Shown here piece after piece: positions 1-6,262 of a DNA stretch of 64,000 bases (within the stretch, counting starts at the first letter, position 1; every line of letters begins with the position of its first letter). Both the position numbers and the translations under genes were made by a program. The stretch is from an uncultured bacterium (GTDB taxonomy: Bacteria; Verrucomicrobiota; Lentisphaeria; Victivallales; UBA1829). Below the pieces are notes generated by a model that did not search any database, had not been told where the DNA came from, and saw only the letters and a list, made by a program, of their open reading frames with translations. The stretch is taken from contig CACYHQ010000007.1 in NCBI GenBank assembly GCA_902774245.1, positions 1-64,000 on the forward strand, written 5' to 3'.

Positions 1-1
1 C

Positions 2-931
2 GACGGCGTCGACCTGGAGCCGAGCGGAAACCCGATCTTCACGGACGCCTGGACGTGCGACCCCGCCCCGCTGGTGGTCGGCGACCGCCTGTACGTCTAT
101 ACCGGCGAAGACATCTACAAGGACGGCGAGAACATCGGCCTGCCCGGCAACTACAACATCGCCGACTGGCGCGTCTACTCCACGACCGACATGGTCCACT
201 GGCGCAGCCACGGCGTGAAGCTCCGTCCGGAAGACTTCCCGAACGGCAAAAAGGGCATCGCCTGGGCGGCCCAGTGCATCCAGAAGGGCGACAAGTTCTA
301 CTGGTACGTGACCTACAACACCCCGACCGGCGGCCAGTGCATCGGCGTCGCTATCGGCGATACCCCCGTCGGACCGTTCGTGCCGCATCCGAAGCCGCTC
401 GTTGAGGACAAGGATACCCCCGGCCGCGGCTGGAACGACATCGACCCGACCGTGCTGATCGACGATGACGGCACCGCCTGGCTCGCGTGGGGACAGAATT
501 CCTACATCGCGAAACTGAAAGACAACATGACCGAGATCGACGGCGAGATCACCGACCTGAAGCTTCAGCGCTACATCGAAGGTCCGTGGCTCTATAAGCG
601 CAACGGCCTCTACTACAACATCTATGCCGGTTCCGGCGGACGCGGCGGCGAATGCATCAACTACTCCACCGCCGAAAACCCGCGCGGCCCCTGGACGTTC
701 CGCGGAATGGTCACCGGCGCTGCTGAAAACAGCTTCACCATTCACCCCGGCGTGGTCGATTACAAGGGACACACCTACCTCTTCTACCACAACGGCAAAC
801 TTGACCGCGACGGCCAGAGAGGCCAGAGCCTCCGCCGCTCCGTCTGCGTCGACGAACTCTTCTTCAACGAAGACGGCACGATCAAGGAAGTCAAGCAGAC
901 CAAGGAAGCCATCACGGAGCCGCTGAAATAA
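2..931 (+). CDS. Glycoside hydrolase family 43-type enzyme, 5' end cut off by the window
   Basis: The open frame runs from the window edge to the TAA at 929-931, so the true start lies upstream. The visible part opens with NPIFTDAWTCDPAPLV, the classic start of a GH43 five-bladed propeller containing the putative catalytic base Asp. DIDPTVLIDDDGTAWLAWG follows, with the Asp that tunes the acid, and then YIEGPWLYKRNGLYY with the putative general acid Glu. GH43 enzymes are typically beta-xylosidases, alpha-L-arabinofuranosidases or arabinanases. The exact substrate cannot be read here, nor whether a signal peptide exists. The C-terminus looks complete and no accessory carbohydrate-binding module follows. 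The gene fits the other sugar genes in the window (two Gfo/Idh/MocA oxidoreductases and a GH127 enzyme). Confidence 0.88.
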   Translation, partial: DGVDLEPSGNPIFTDAWTCDPAPLVVGDRLYVYTGEDIYKDGENIGLPGNYNIADWRVYSTTDMVHWRSHGVKLRPEDFPNGKKGIAWAAQCIQKGDKFYWYVTYNTPTGGQCIGVAIGDTPVGPFVPHPKPLVEDKDTPGRGWNDIDPTVLIDDDGTAWLAWGQNSYIAKLKDNMTEIDGEITDLKLQRYIEGPWLYKRNGLYYNIYAGSGGRGGECINYSTAENPRGPWTFRGMVTGAAENSFTIHPGVVDYKGHTYLFYHNGKLDRDGQRGQSLRRSVCVDELFFNEDGTIKEVKQTKEAITEPLK

Positions 932-1026
932 GGAGGACAAGTCCTCCACGGCAGTAGTGCTCTCAGCTTCGCTTGAGCACAAGGGCAAGCCCTTGACTGC
1001 AGAAGTGTCCGGCTACGCTCGGACAC
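932..1026 (+). other. Chain of inverted repeats in the 3' flank of the GH43 gene
   Basis: Directly after the stop codon come four hairpins: GGAGGAC/GTCCTCC (932-947), GTGCTC/GAGCAC (957-980), AAGGGC/GCCCTT (981-994) and GTGTCCG/CGGACAC (1005-1026). The second and third are enclosed by GCAGT (951-955) and ACTGC (996-1000), which would close a three-way junction. Nearly every base of this stretch can pair. It lies before the real terminator and contains no credible reading frame. It may be a REP-like element or a structured 3' UTR; its function is unknown. Confidence 0.6.
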
Positions 1027-1039
1027 GGAAGACAATTCA

Positions 1040-1073
1040 GCCGTGCATCGTTCAGAACGGTGCACGGCTTTTT
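1040..1073 (+). terminator. Rho-independent terminator after the GH43 gene
   Basis: The stem GCCGTGCA (1040-1047) pairs with TGCACGGC (1061-1068) and is followed by five T residues. It sits in the convergent gap between the GH43 gene and the leftward oxidoreductase gene. Confidence 0.85.
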
Positions 1074-1121
1074 CACGCCCTCGAACGGGGCAGGGGGGAT
1101 GATGAGTCTTTTGTTGCGAAC

Positions 1122-2270
1122 TCAACGGGGGAAGGGTCCGGCGTTGGCGACGCCGCGCGCGGAGCATTCCCTGCCGTAGTCGAGCAGACCGTCCACGTAC
1201 AGCTGGCCGTCGGATTCCCGGCGGTGGATGAGGCGTTCGGGTATCTCCTCGACCTGATAATCGCGGTAGAGCGATTCGATGAGCGAGGCGTGATTGCGCG
1301 CCATGGCGAGCGAACACGTGAAGACGGAAGGATCGGCGAGCTTCGCGATGACGTCGTCGAACATCGTGCCGTAGCAGTCGGTGTCGGGACCTCCCGCGAG
1401 TTCATTGCCGTCCGCGTCGTGCATCGACCAGTCGCCGTTCAGTTCCCAGTCGGCGCGCCCTGCCGTACACTGCACGATGATGTGCGGCTCGGTGGTGTTC
1501 TGGCAGGTGTGCGTGAGGAACGTCGAGACGGGGACGCCGCCCGCGTTGAAGTCGATCGCGCAGGTATCGAACGTCTCGATGGTGCGTCTGGCGCGGAAGA
1601 GACGCGCGGCCGTGATGACGGGTTTCGCCGTGGCTTCGAGTTTGTCCGACGCGAGGAAGAGCGCGATGTTCAGGTAGTGCGCGAAGGCGTTGTTCGCGGG
1701 GGAGTCGAGGATCAGCGCCCCGGTCGCTGGCGAGGCGATTTTTCCCGCCCAGTTGTTGCGTCCGTAGTAGGCGTCGCCGCGCGGCCAGAACCCGTGGAAG
1801 CGGATGGATTCGATCCTGCCGAGTTTGCCGGAGAGGATCGTCTCCTTGATGCGGCGGATGTTGCGGTCGGCCATGTGCTGGAATCCGACGGTCACGGAGA
1901 GGCCTGGGTGTGCGTTCGCGGCGGCGATCATGCGGTCGACGGATGCCGTGGTCGTGGAGACGGGTTTCTCCACCAGCACGTTCACGCCGTGCTCGAGCGC
2001 CTCGCAGGTCATGGGTTCGTGGAACTCGATTCCGACCGGGAGGCCGACGAGTGCGAGATCGGGGACGGCGTCGTACATGGACTTTGTGTCCGGGAAGATG
2101 CGCACGCCGCGCTGTCTGAGGAGGGCGACTTCCTCCGGGGCCTTGTCCGGGGAACGGACCACCGCGGCGGCCCAGTCGATCCTGCCCGCGTCCTGCAGGC
2201 GGATGTAATGGCGGATGTACATGCTGGCGAACCCGCGGGCGCCGACGACTGCGACTTTCGGAAGAGACAT
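1122..2270 (-). CDS. Gfo/Idh/MocA-family oxidoreductase
   Basis: A predicted NAD(P)-dependent sugar or inositol dehydrogenase-type enzyme of about 382 residues. The N-terminal Rossmann fold starts at once with KVAVVGARG. VNVLVEKPVSTT is the family's EKP motif, whose Lys contacts cofactor and substrate. The alpha/beta C-terminal domain follows. I chose the ATG at 2270 because AAGGAG lies seven bases upstream; an earlier in-frame ATG lacks a ribosome binding site. The gene follows a second member of the same family by 37 bp on the same strand, so the two are probably co-transcribed from the promoter near 3350. The substrate is not evident. Paired genes of this family are common in polysaccharide-degrading bacteria. 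Confidence 0.88.
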   Translation of the reverse strand: MSLPKVAVVGARGFASMYIRHYIRLQDAGRIDWAAAVVRSPDKAPEEVALLRQRGVRIFPDTKSMYDAVPDLALVGLPVGIEFHEPMTCEALEHGVNVLVEKPVSTTTASVDRMIAAANAHPGLSVTVGFQHMADRNIRRIKETILSGKLGRIESIRFHGFWPRGDAYYGRNNWAGKIASPATGALILDSPANNAFAHYLNIALFLASDKLEATAKPVITAARLFRARRTIETFDTCAIDFNAGGVPVSTFLTHTCQNTTEPHIIVQCTAGRADWELNGDWSMHDADGNELAGGPDTDCYGTMFDDVIAKLADPSVFTCSLAMARNHASLIESLYRDYQVEEIPERLIHRRESDGQLYVDGLLDYGRECSARGVANAGPFPR

Positions 2271-2307
2271 GTGGAAACTCCTTGTATGCATTATGTCCGA
2301 TTTGAGT

Positions 2308-3294
2308 TCAGAAACGGATGATCGTGCCGTCGTCCGCGGCCTGGCGCGTCAGCAGGCACGCGCGGGTCAGGTCGAGCGACTGCCGTGTGTCAACGAGGCA
2401 GTCCCGGCGGCCCTCCAGTCCGAAGACGAAATCGGAGAAGATCTTCCGGTCGGGCACGTCGGGTTCGATGGTGCGTTGTCCGGCGGCGTCGATGAGGATG
2501 ATGTGTCCGTCGCGTACTTCGATCACGCCGGAGGTCCCGGCGACGCGGACGCGGTCGTCGCCGTGGGAGGGCGCGGCGGCGGGGCGGAGGTATTCGATGC
2601 TTGCTTCTGCGAGCACGCCGGACTTCATCGTGAAAATCGCCTGCGCGGCGATCTCCATGGAGCCGTTGCCGAAATTATCCTCGCTGGTCTGCGTGGCGGC
2701 GACGGTCGCGAATCCGCTGTCCGCAAACCACATGATCCAGTCGAGCGCGTGGCTGCCGACCCACGGGATGGTCCCGCCGTAGGTTTCGCGTTTTTTGTAG
2801 AAGTCGGGGCGGGTGCCGAGCCGGTAGGATTTCTGAGCGTAGATGAGCTTGACTTTGCCGATCACGCCGTCCGAAACGAGGTGGTGCGCGTGGTACATGG
2901 CGGGATCGTAGCGGAGCCCGACCATGGAAACGAGCTTGCTTGAGCTGGTCTTCAGCGCATTTTCGATGGCGTCGAGCGAATCGAGCGTGAGGGCGATCGG
3001 TTTTTCGCAGAAGATATGGATGTTCCGGCGGGCGGCCTCCACGCACATCTCCGCGTGCAGGTCGTACTTGCCGTCGATGCAGACGATGTCCGGCTTCTCC
3101 TCGTCCAGCAGCCTGCGCCAGTCGTCGACGACGCGAGGACTGAATCCGCATTTCGCGGCGTTTTCGAGCAGGGGCGCGGGCGAATCCTCCGGGCATCCGG
3201 GGGAGACGGCCGCAAGCTCGATCCCGGGTGTTTCATTCAGGCTCTCGAAGACATAGCAGGAATGTCCCCGCATGCCGATCATGCACAATTTCAT
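2308..3294 (-). CDS. Gfo/Idh/MocA-family oxidoreductase
   Basis: A second member of the family, 328 residues. It begins with a somewhat degenerate Rossmann start (MKLCMIGMRG) and contains NIHIFCEKPIALT, matching the EKP signature, followed by the usual C-terminal sheet domain. It is the first gene of a two-gene leftward operon and lies downstream of a good promoter (3334-3361). It diverges from the trp leader and trpB. The paired arrangement suggests that both enzymes act in one sugar-oxidising or sugar-rearranging pathway, but no substrate can be assigned from sequence alone. The glycine motif is less canonical than in its neighbour, so cofactor use is less certain. Confidence 0.87.
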   Translation of the reverse strand: MKLCMIGMRGHSCYVFESLNETPGIELAAVSPGCPEDSPAPLLENAAKCGFSPRVVDDWRRLLDEEKPDIVCIDGKYDLHAEMCVEAARRNIHIFCEKPIALTLDSLDAIENALKTSSSKLVSMVGLRYDPAMYHAHHLVSDGVIGKVKLIYAQKSYRLGTRPDFYKKRETYGGTIPWVGSHALDWIMWFADSGFATVAATQTSEDNFGNGSMEIAAQAIFTMKSGVLAEASIEYLRPAAAPSHGDDRVRVAGTSGVIEVRDGHIILIDAAGQRTIEPDVPDRKIFSDFVFGLEGRRDCLVDTRQSLDLTRACLLTRQAADDGTIIRF

Positions 3295-3333
3295 GGCGTC
3301 GCTCCGGATTTATATTCGTTGTTTCATTTCTTC

Positions 3334-3361
3334 AATGTATCACGCCGCAGGAAAAAGTCAA
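3334..3361 (-). promoter_or_regulatory. Sigma-70-type promoter for the oxidoreductase operon
   Basis: On the minus strand TTGACT (positions 3361-3356) is followed after 16 bp by TACATT (3339-3334). Transcription would start near 3327, about 33 bases before the ATG at 3294. Confidence 0.65.
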
Positions 3362-3404
3362 CCCGTTTTTCGGGCATCGGAAAAGATTTTTGCGAAAAAA
3401 ACGC

Positions 3405-3433
3405 TTGACAAGCATGGAAAACGGTGTTATAGT
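3405..3433 (+). promoter_or_regulatory. Near-perfect sigma-70 promoter for the trp leader and trpB
   Basis: TTGACA at 3405-3410, a 17-bp spacer and TATAGT at 3428-3433. The predicted start of transcription (3438-3442) lies at or a few bases before the ATG of the leader peptide at 3443, so the leader is probably translated from a leaderless mRNA. Confidence 0.85.
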
Positions 3434-3442
3434 ATTCACATT

Positions 3443-3490
3443 ATGAAAAAGAACGCGTACATTAACTTCTTCGATTGGCGCTGGTGCTGA
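3443..3490 (+). CDS. trpL: Tryptophan leader peptide (15 aa)
   Basis: This reading frame encodes MKKNAYINFFDWRWC and stops at 3488-3490. It has two Trp codons (3476-3478 and 3482-3484) close to its end, flanking an Arg codon. It lies immediately downstream of a strong promoter, without a Shine-Dalgarno sequence, and is followed by mutually exclusive hairpins and then a tryptophan synthase gene. This is the architecture of transcription attenuation by ribosome stalling at Trp codons. The lack of a 5' untranslated region recalls the leaderless trpL of rhizobia. The role is inferred from layout; no homology search was possible. Confidence 0.82.
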   Translation: MKKNAYINFFDWRWC

Positions 3491-3588
3491 CGGTGAATCC
3501 GCCCGGACCGGGTCTTTTACGTCGTTTTTTTCATAACACAACCGAAGGTCAAGGCGGATCGAACAGAACGTTTGGTCCGCTTTTTTTT
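3477..3588 (+). promoter_or_regulatory. Trp attenuator: alternative antiterminator and terminator hairpins
   Basis: ATCCGCC (3497-3503) can pair with GGCGGAT (3553-3559), an antiterminator. The same right arm, GCGGATC (3554-3560), can instead pair with GGTCCGC (3574-3580), followed by eight T residues, a terminator. GGCG at 3477-3480, inside the Trp codons, can pair with CGCC at 3500-3503, which would hold back the antiterminator when ribosomes do not stall. Stalling at the Trp codons would therefore favour read-through into trpB. Confidence 0.8.
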
Positions 3589-3638
3589 AACCCGCGGCAG
3601 CCCGGAAAAACAGGCTGTCAAATTCAGGAGCAAGAACT

Positions 3639-5051
3639 ATGAAACACGAAACCGTAAACACCGCCGGAAACGCCGTTAAGCCGAACTGCGACCACATCCC
3701 GTACAAGATTTATCTCTCCGAGGATGAACTCCCGAAGGCGTGGTACAACGTCCGGGCCGACATGAAGAACAAGCCCGCTCCTCTGCTGAATCCGGCGACG
3801 AAACAGCCCGTGACCGCCGAGGAGCTGGGGCATGTGTTCTGCGACGAACTCGTGAAACAGGAACTCGACGATACCACGCCGCTGATCCCGATCCCGGACG
3901 AAGTGTACGATTTCTATAAGATGTACCGCCCGTCGCCGCTGGTGCGCGCATACTTCCTGGAGAAGGCGCTGAACACGCCCGCGAAGATCTATTACAAGTT
4001 CGAGGGCAACAACACGTCCGGCAGCCACAAGCTGAACTCCGCAATCGCGCAGGCTTACTACGCGAAGAAGCAGGGACTGAAGGGCGTCACGACCGAGACC
4101 GGGGCAGGGCAGTGGGGCACGGCGCTCTCCATGGCCTGCGCGTTCTTCGGCCTCGACTGCCGCGTGTACATGGTGAAATGCTCCTACGAACAGAAGCCGT
4201 TCCGCCGCGAGGTCATGCGCACCTACGGCGCGGACGTCACGCCGTCGCCCTCGGACACGACCGAGGCCGGACGCCATATCCTGAAGATGTTCCCCGGCAC
4301 CACGGGCAGCCTCGGCTGCGCGATCTCCGAGGCTGTGGAGGCTGCGGTCACGCACGAAGGCTACCGCTACGTGCTCGGCTCGGTCCTTTCGCAGGTCCTG
4401 CTCCATCAAAGCGTCATCGGCCTGGAAACGCAGACTGCGCTCCGCAAGTACGGCGTCAAGCCGGACATCATCATCGGCTGCGCGGGCGGCGGCTCCAACC
4501 TCGGCGGCCTGATCTCGCCGTTCATGGGCGAAAAGCTCCGCGGCGAGGCCGACTACCGCATCATCGCGGTCGAACCGGCGTCCTGCCCGAGCCTCACGCG
4601 CGGCAAGTTCGCGTACGATTTCTGCGATACCGGCCGGATCTGCCCGCTCGCGAAGATGTACACGCTCGGCTGCGGCTTCATTCCGTCCGCCAACCACGCA
4701 GGCGGCCTGCGCTACCACGGCATGAGCTCGATCCTGTCCCAGCTGTACCACGACGGCCTCATGGAAGCCGTTTCCGTGGAACAGACCTCCGTGTTCGCCG
4801 CCGCAAAGACGTTCGCGCGCACCGAAGGCATCCTGCCCGCGCCGGAGAGCAGCCACGCGATCCGCGCCGCCATCGACGAGGCGGAGAAATGCCGTGAGAC
4901 CGGCGAAGCGAAGACCATCGTGTTCGGGCTGACCGGCACCGGTTATTTCGACATGGTTGCGTACCAGAAGTATAACGACGGCGAGATGGACGACTGCATC
5001 CCGACCGATCTCGAACTCGAAAAGAGCTTCGCCACGCTGCCTGAGATGTGA
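3639..5051 (+). CDS. trpB: Tryptophan synthase beta chain, TrpB2 type
   Basis: A PLP enzyme of 470 residues that joins indole and serine to make tryptophan. The PLP lysine lies in NTSGSHKLNSA, the catalytic Glu in TTETGAGQWG and the phosphate-binding loop in GCAGGGSN. The longer N-terminus and the sequence style (YRPSPLVRAYFLEK, SVGYVLGSVL-like regions) fit the TrpB2 group (COG1350) rather than canonical TrpB1. No trpA or other trp gene is nearby, which is common for TrpB2, an enzyme proposed to salvage free indole. The start is supported by AGGAG eight bases upstream. Expression is probably attenuated by the Trp leader directly upstream. A weak terminator follows. Confidence 0.93.
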   Translation: MKHETVNTAGNAVKPNCDHIPYKIYLSEDELPKAWYNVRADMKNKPAPLLNPATKQPVTAEELGHVFCDELVKQELDDTTPLIPIPDEVYDFYKMYRPSPLVRAYFLEKALNTPAKIYYKFEGNNTSGSHKLNSAIAQAYYAKKQGLKGVTTETGAGQWGTALSMACAFFGLDCRVYMVKCSYEQKPFRREVMRTYGADVTPSPSDTTEAGRHILKMFPGTTGSLGCAISEAVEAAVTHEGYRYVLGSVLSQVLLHQSVIGLETQTALRKYGVKPDIIIGCAGGGSNLGGLISPFMGEKLRGEADYRIIAVEPASCPSLTRGKFAYDFCDTGRICPLAKMYTLGCGFIPSANHAGGLRYHGMSSILSQLYHDGLMEAVSVEQTSVFAAAKTFARTEGILPAPESSHAIRAAIDEAEKCRETGEAKTIVFGLTGTGYFDMVAYQKYNDGEMDDCIPTDLELEKSFATLPEM

Positions 5052-5109
5052 TCGCGCCCTGCATCGGAACGGATCATTCATCGAGCTCATCCCTGTTCAG
5101 AAAAAGAGT

Positions 5110-5141
5110 CTGCGAAGGTTCCGGCTTTCGCGGGCGTTTTG
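5110..5141 (+). terminator. Terminator after trpB
   Basis: The stem CTGCGAAGG (5110-5118) pairs with CTTTCGCGG (5125-5133), including G-T pairs, and is followed by GCGTTTTGTGTTTTC. The remaining bases up to the next promoter are AT-rich and show no gene. Confidence 0.65.
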
Positions 5142-5267
5142 TGTTTTCGATTCTGTATGATGCGGCAAAAGAAGACGGACAGCCCAAAAAGGTATAATCC
5201 TCTTTCCCGTTTAAGGTTAAAATATAGAAAATCATCAAAAAACACTCTGTTTTTTTCGGAAAAAGAC

Positions 5268-5295
5268 TTGAAATGCGGTCAAAATGCGATATATT
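5268..5295 (+). promoter_or_regulatory. Promoter for the sorted surface protein gene
   Basis: TTGAAA (5268-5273), a 16-bp spacer and TATATT (5290-5295). This leaves a leader of about 90 bases before the ATG at 5394. Confidence 0.7.
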
Positions 5296-5351
5296 AGTGT
5301 ATAAGACTCAATAAATCCCTGGTTTTTCTAAGAGGGGAACAACTCCTAACC

Positions 5352-5374
5352 GTCCGGTTTCAGGAGAGCCGGAC
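5352..5374 (+). other. Hairpin in the 5' leader
   Basis: GTCCGG (5352-5357) pairs with CCGGAC (5369-5374), with AGGAG in the loop. It lies about 20 bases upstream of the start codon and may stabilise the mRNA or modulate translation. Confidence 0.5.
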
Positions 5375-5393
5375 AGAATAGAGACAGGAACCT

Positions 5394-6137
5394 ATGAAAC
5401 ACATTCTTTCGCTTCTCGCAATTGCGCTTGCCTTTACGGCCACGACGGCATTTGCCGCCTTCAATTACGAAGTTATTACGACGCCTTATATCAATCAGTA
5501 TCATCAAGGTACGGATTGGGAGTATTATAAGATCAGAGTTACCGAAGGAAGCGGCAATCTTTATATTGTAGACCTTCTCAACAATATTTATGATTCCAAT
5601 CAAACTGATTCCATCCAGCAGCAGGGAATCACCCGTTACGGGTATTACGACGTCAATGATCCGAATCATGTTTTGCACGACAAGCCCGTGGAAGGCAACG
5701 CTGTTGTAATTGATTCCTATCAGGCCAGCCAGTGGCATAACCCGGCTACCCGTTACGGATATGAGCTTGGTACGTTCAAAGCCGGCGATGAGGTGGAGGT
5801 CTATCTTTCAAATGGGACCGCATCTGCCAGTTCGTACACTCCTGTTGAGGGCAAGAATACCAGCAGATATGATTCCGGTACGGTAGATGCATTGGTGATG
5901 TATCGAAACAACTGGAATTGGGAAGCCGCCAGGAAAGCCATGCCTATCGCTGAACTTACTCTTTATGAAAGTGATGGATCAAGCACGCAGATGCGGTTCG
6001 GCTTTTATGCCAAAGCATCGGAATATGACTCTACTTTCGGTGCTCCGCTCCCCGGCGGACTTCCGATCGCCCTTGCTTCCGGCCTCTTTGCGCTTGGTTT
6101 CCTTTACATTCGCCGCAGAAAAGCTGTTGCCGCTTGA
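5394..6137 (+). CDS. Secreted protein with VPLPA/PEP-CTERM-like sorting signal
   Basis: A protein of 247 residues. It has a clear signal peptide (MKHILSLLAIALAFTATTAFAA), a beta-rich, Tyr/Asp/Gly-rich extracellular body, and a C-terminal tail of APLPGGLPIALASGLFALG followed by RRRK. That tail has the three parts of an exosortase recognition signal: a Pro-rich motif, a transmembrane helix and a basic end. The protein is predicted to be exported, then cleaved and anchored or released by an exosortase, which is not in this window. The body resembles no enzyme I recognise. A strong terminator follows, so it is probably transcribed alone. Its base composition is lower in GC than the neighbouring trpB. 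Confidence 0.75.
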   Translation: MKHILSLLAIALAFTATTAFAAFNYEVITTPYINQYHQGTDWEYYKIRVTEGSGNLYIVDLLNNIYDSNQTDSIQQQGITRYGYYDVNDPNHVLHDKPVEGNAVVIDSYQASQWHNPATRYGYELGTFKAGDEVEVYLSNGTASASSYTPVEGKNTSRYDSGTVDALVMYRNNWNWEAARKAMPIAELTLYESDGSSTQMRFGFYAKASEYDSTFGAPLPGGLPIALASGLFALGFLYIRRRKAVAA

Positions 6138-6177
6138 ACCGTTCTATGGTGAGTTTTTTTTGAAAGACCATATTCGC

Positions 6178-6208
6178 CCCGGTTGGAAAACCGACCGGGT
6201 TTTTTTTT
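6178..6208 (+). terminator. Strong Rho-independent terminator
   Basis: A nine-base-pair stem (6178-6186 with 6191-6199) with an AAAA loop is followed by nine T residues. It separates the sorted surface protein gene from the TPR gene. Confidence 0.9.
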
Positions 6209-6262
6209 GAAACACTGGCACCTGCGCACCGGGAAGACGGCTTCGCGATGCGACCTTGAAAA

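Noticed and set aside
957-2321. A 454-codon rightward frame opposite the first oxidoreductase gene
   Set aside because: It is a by-product of GC-rich codon use; the leftward frame has the Rossmann and EKP motifs and a good ribosome binding site.
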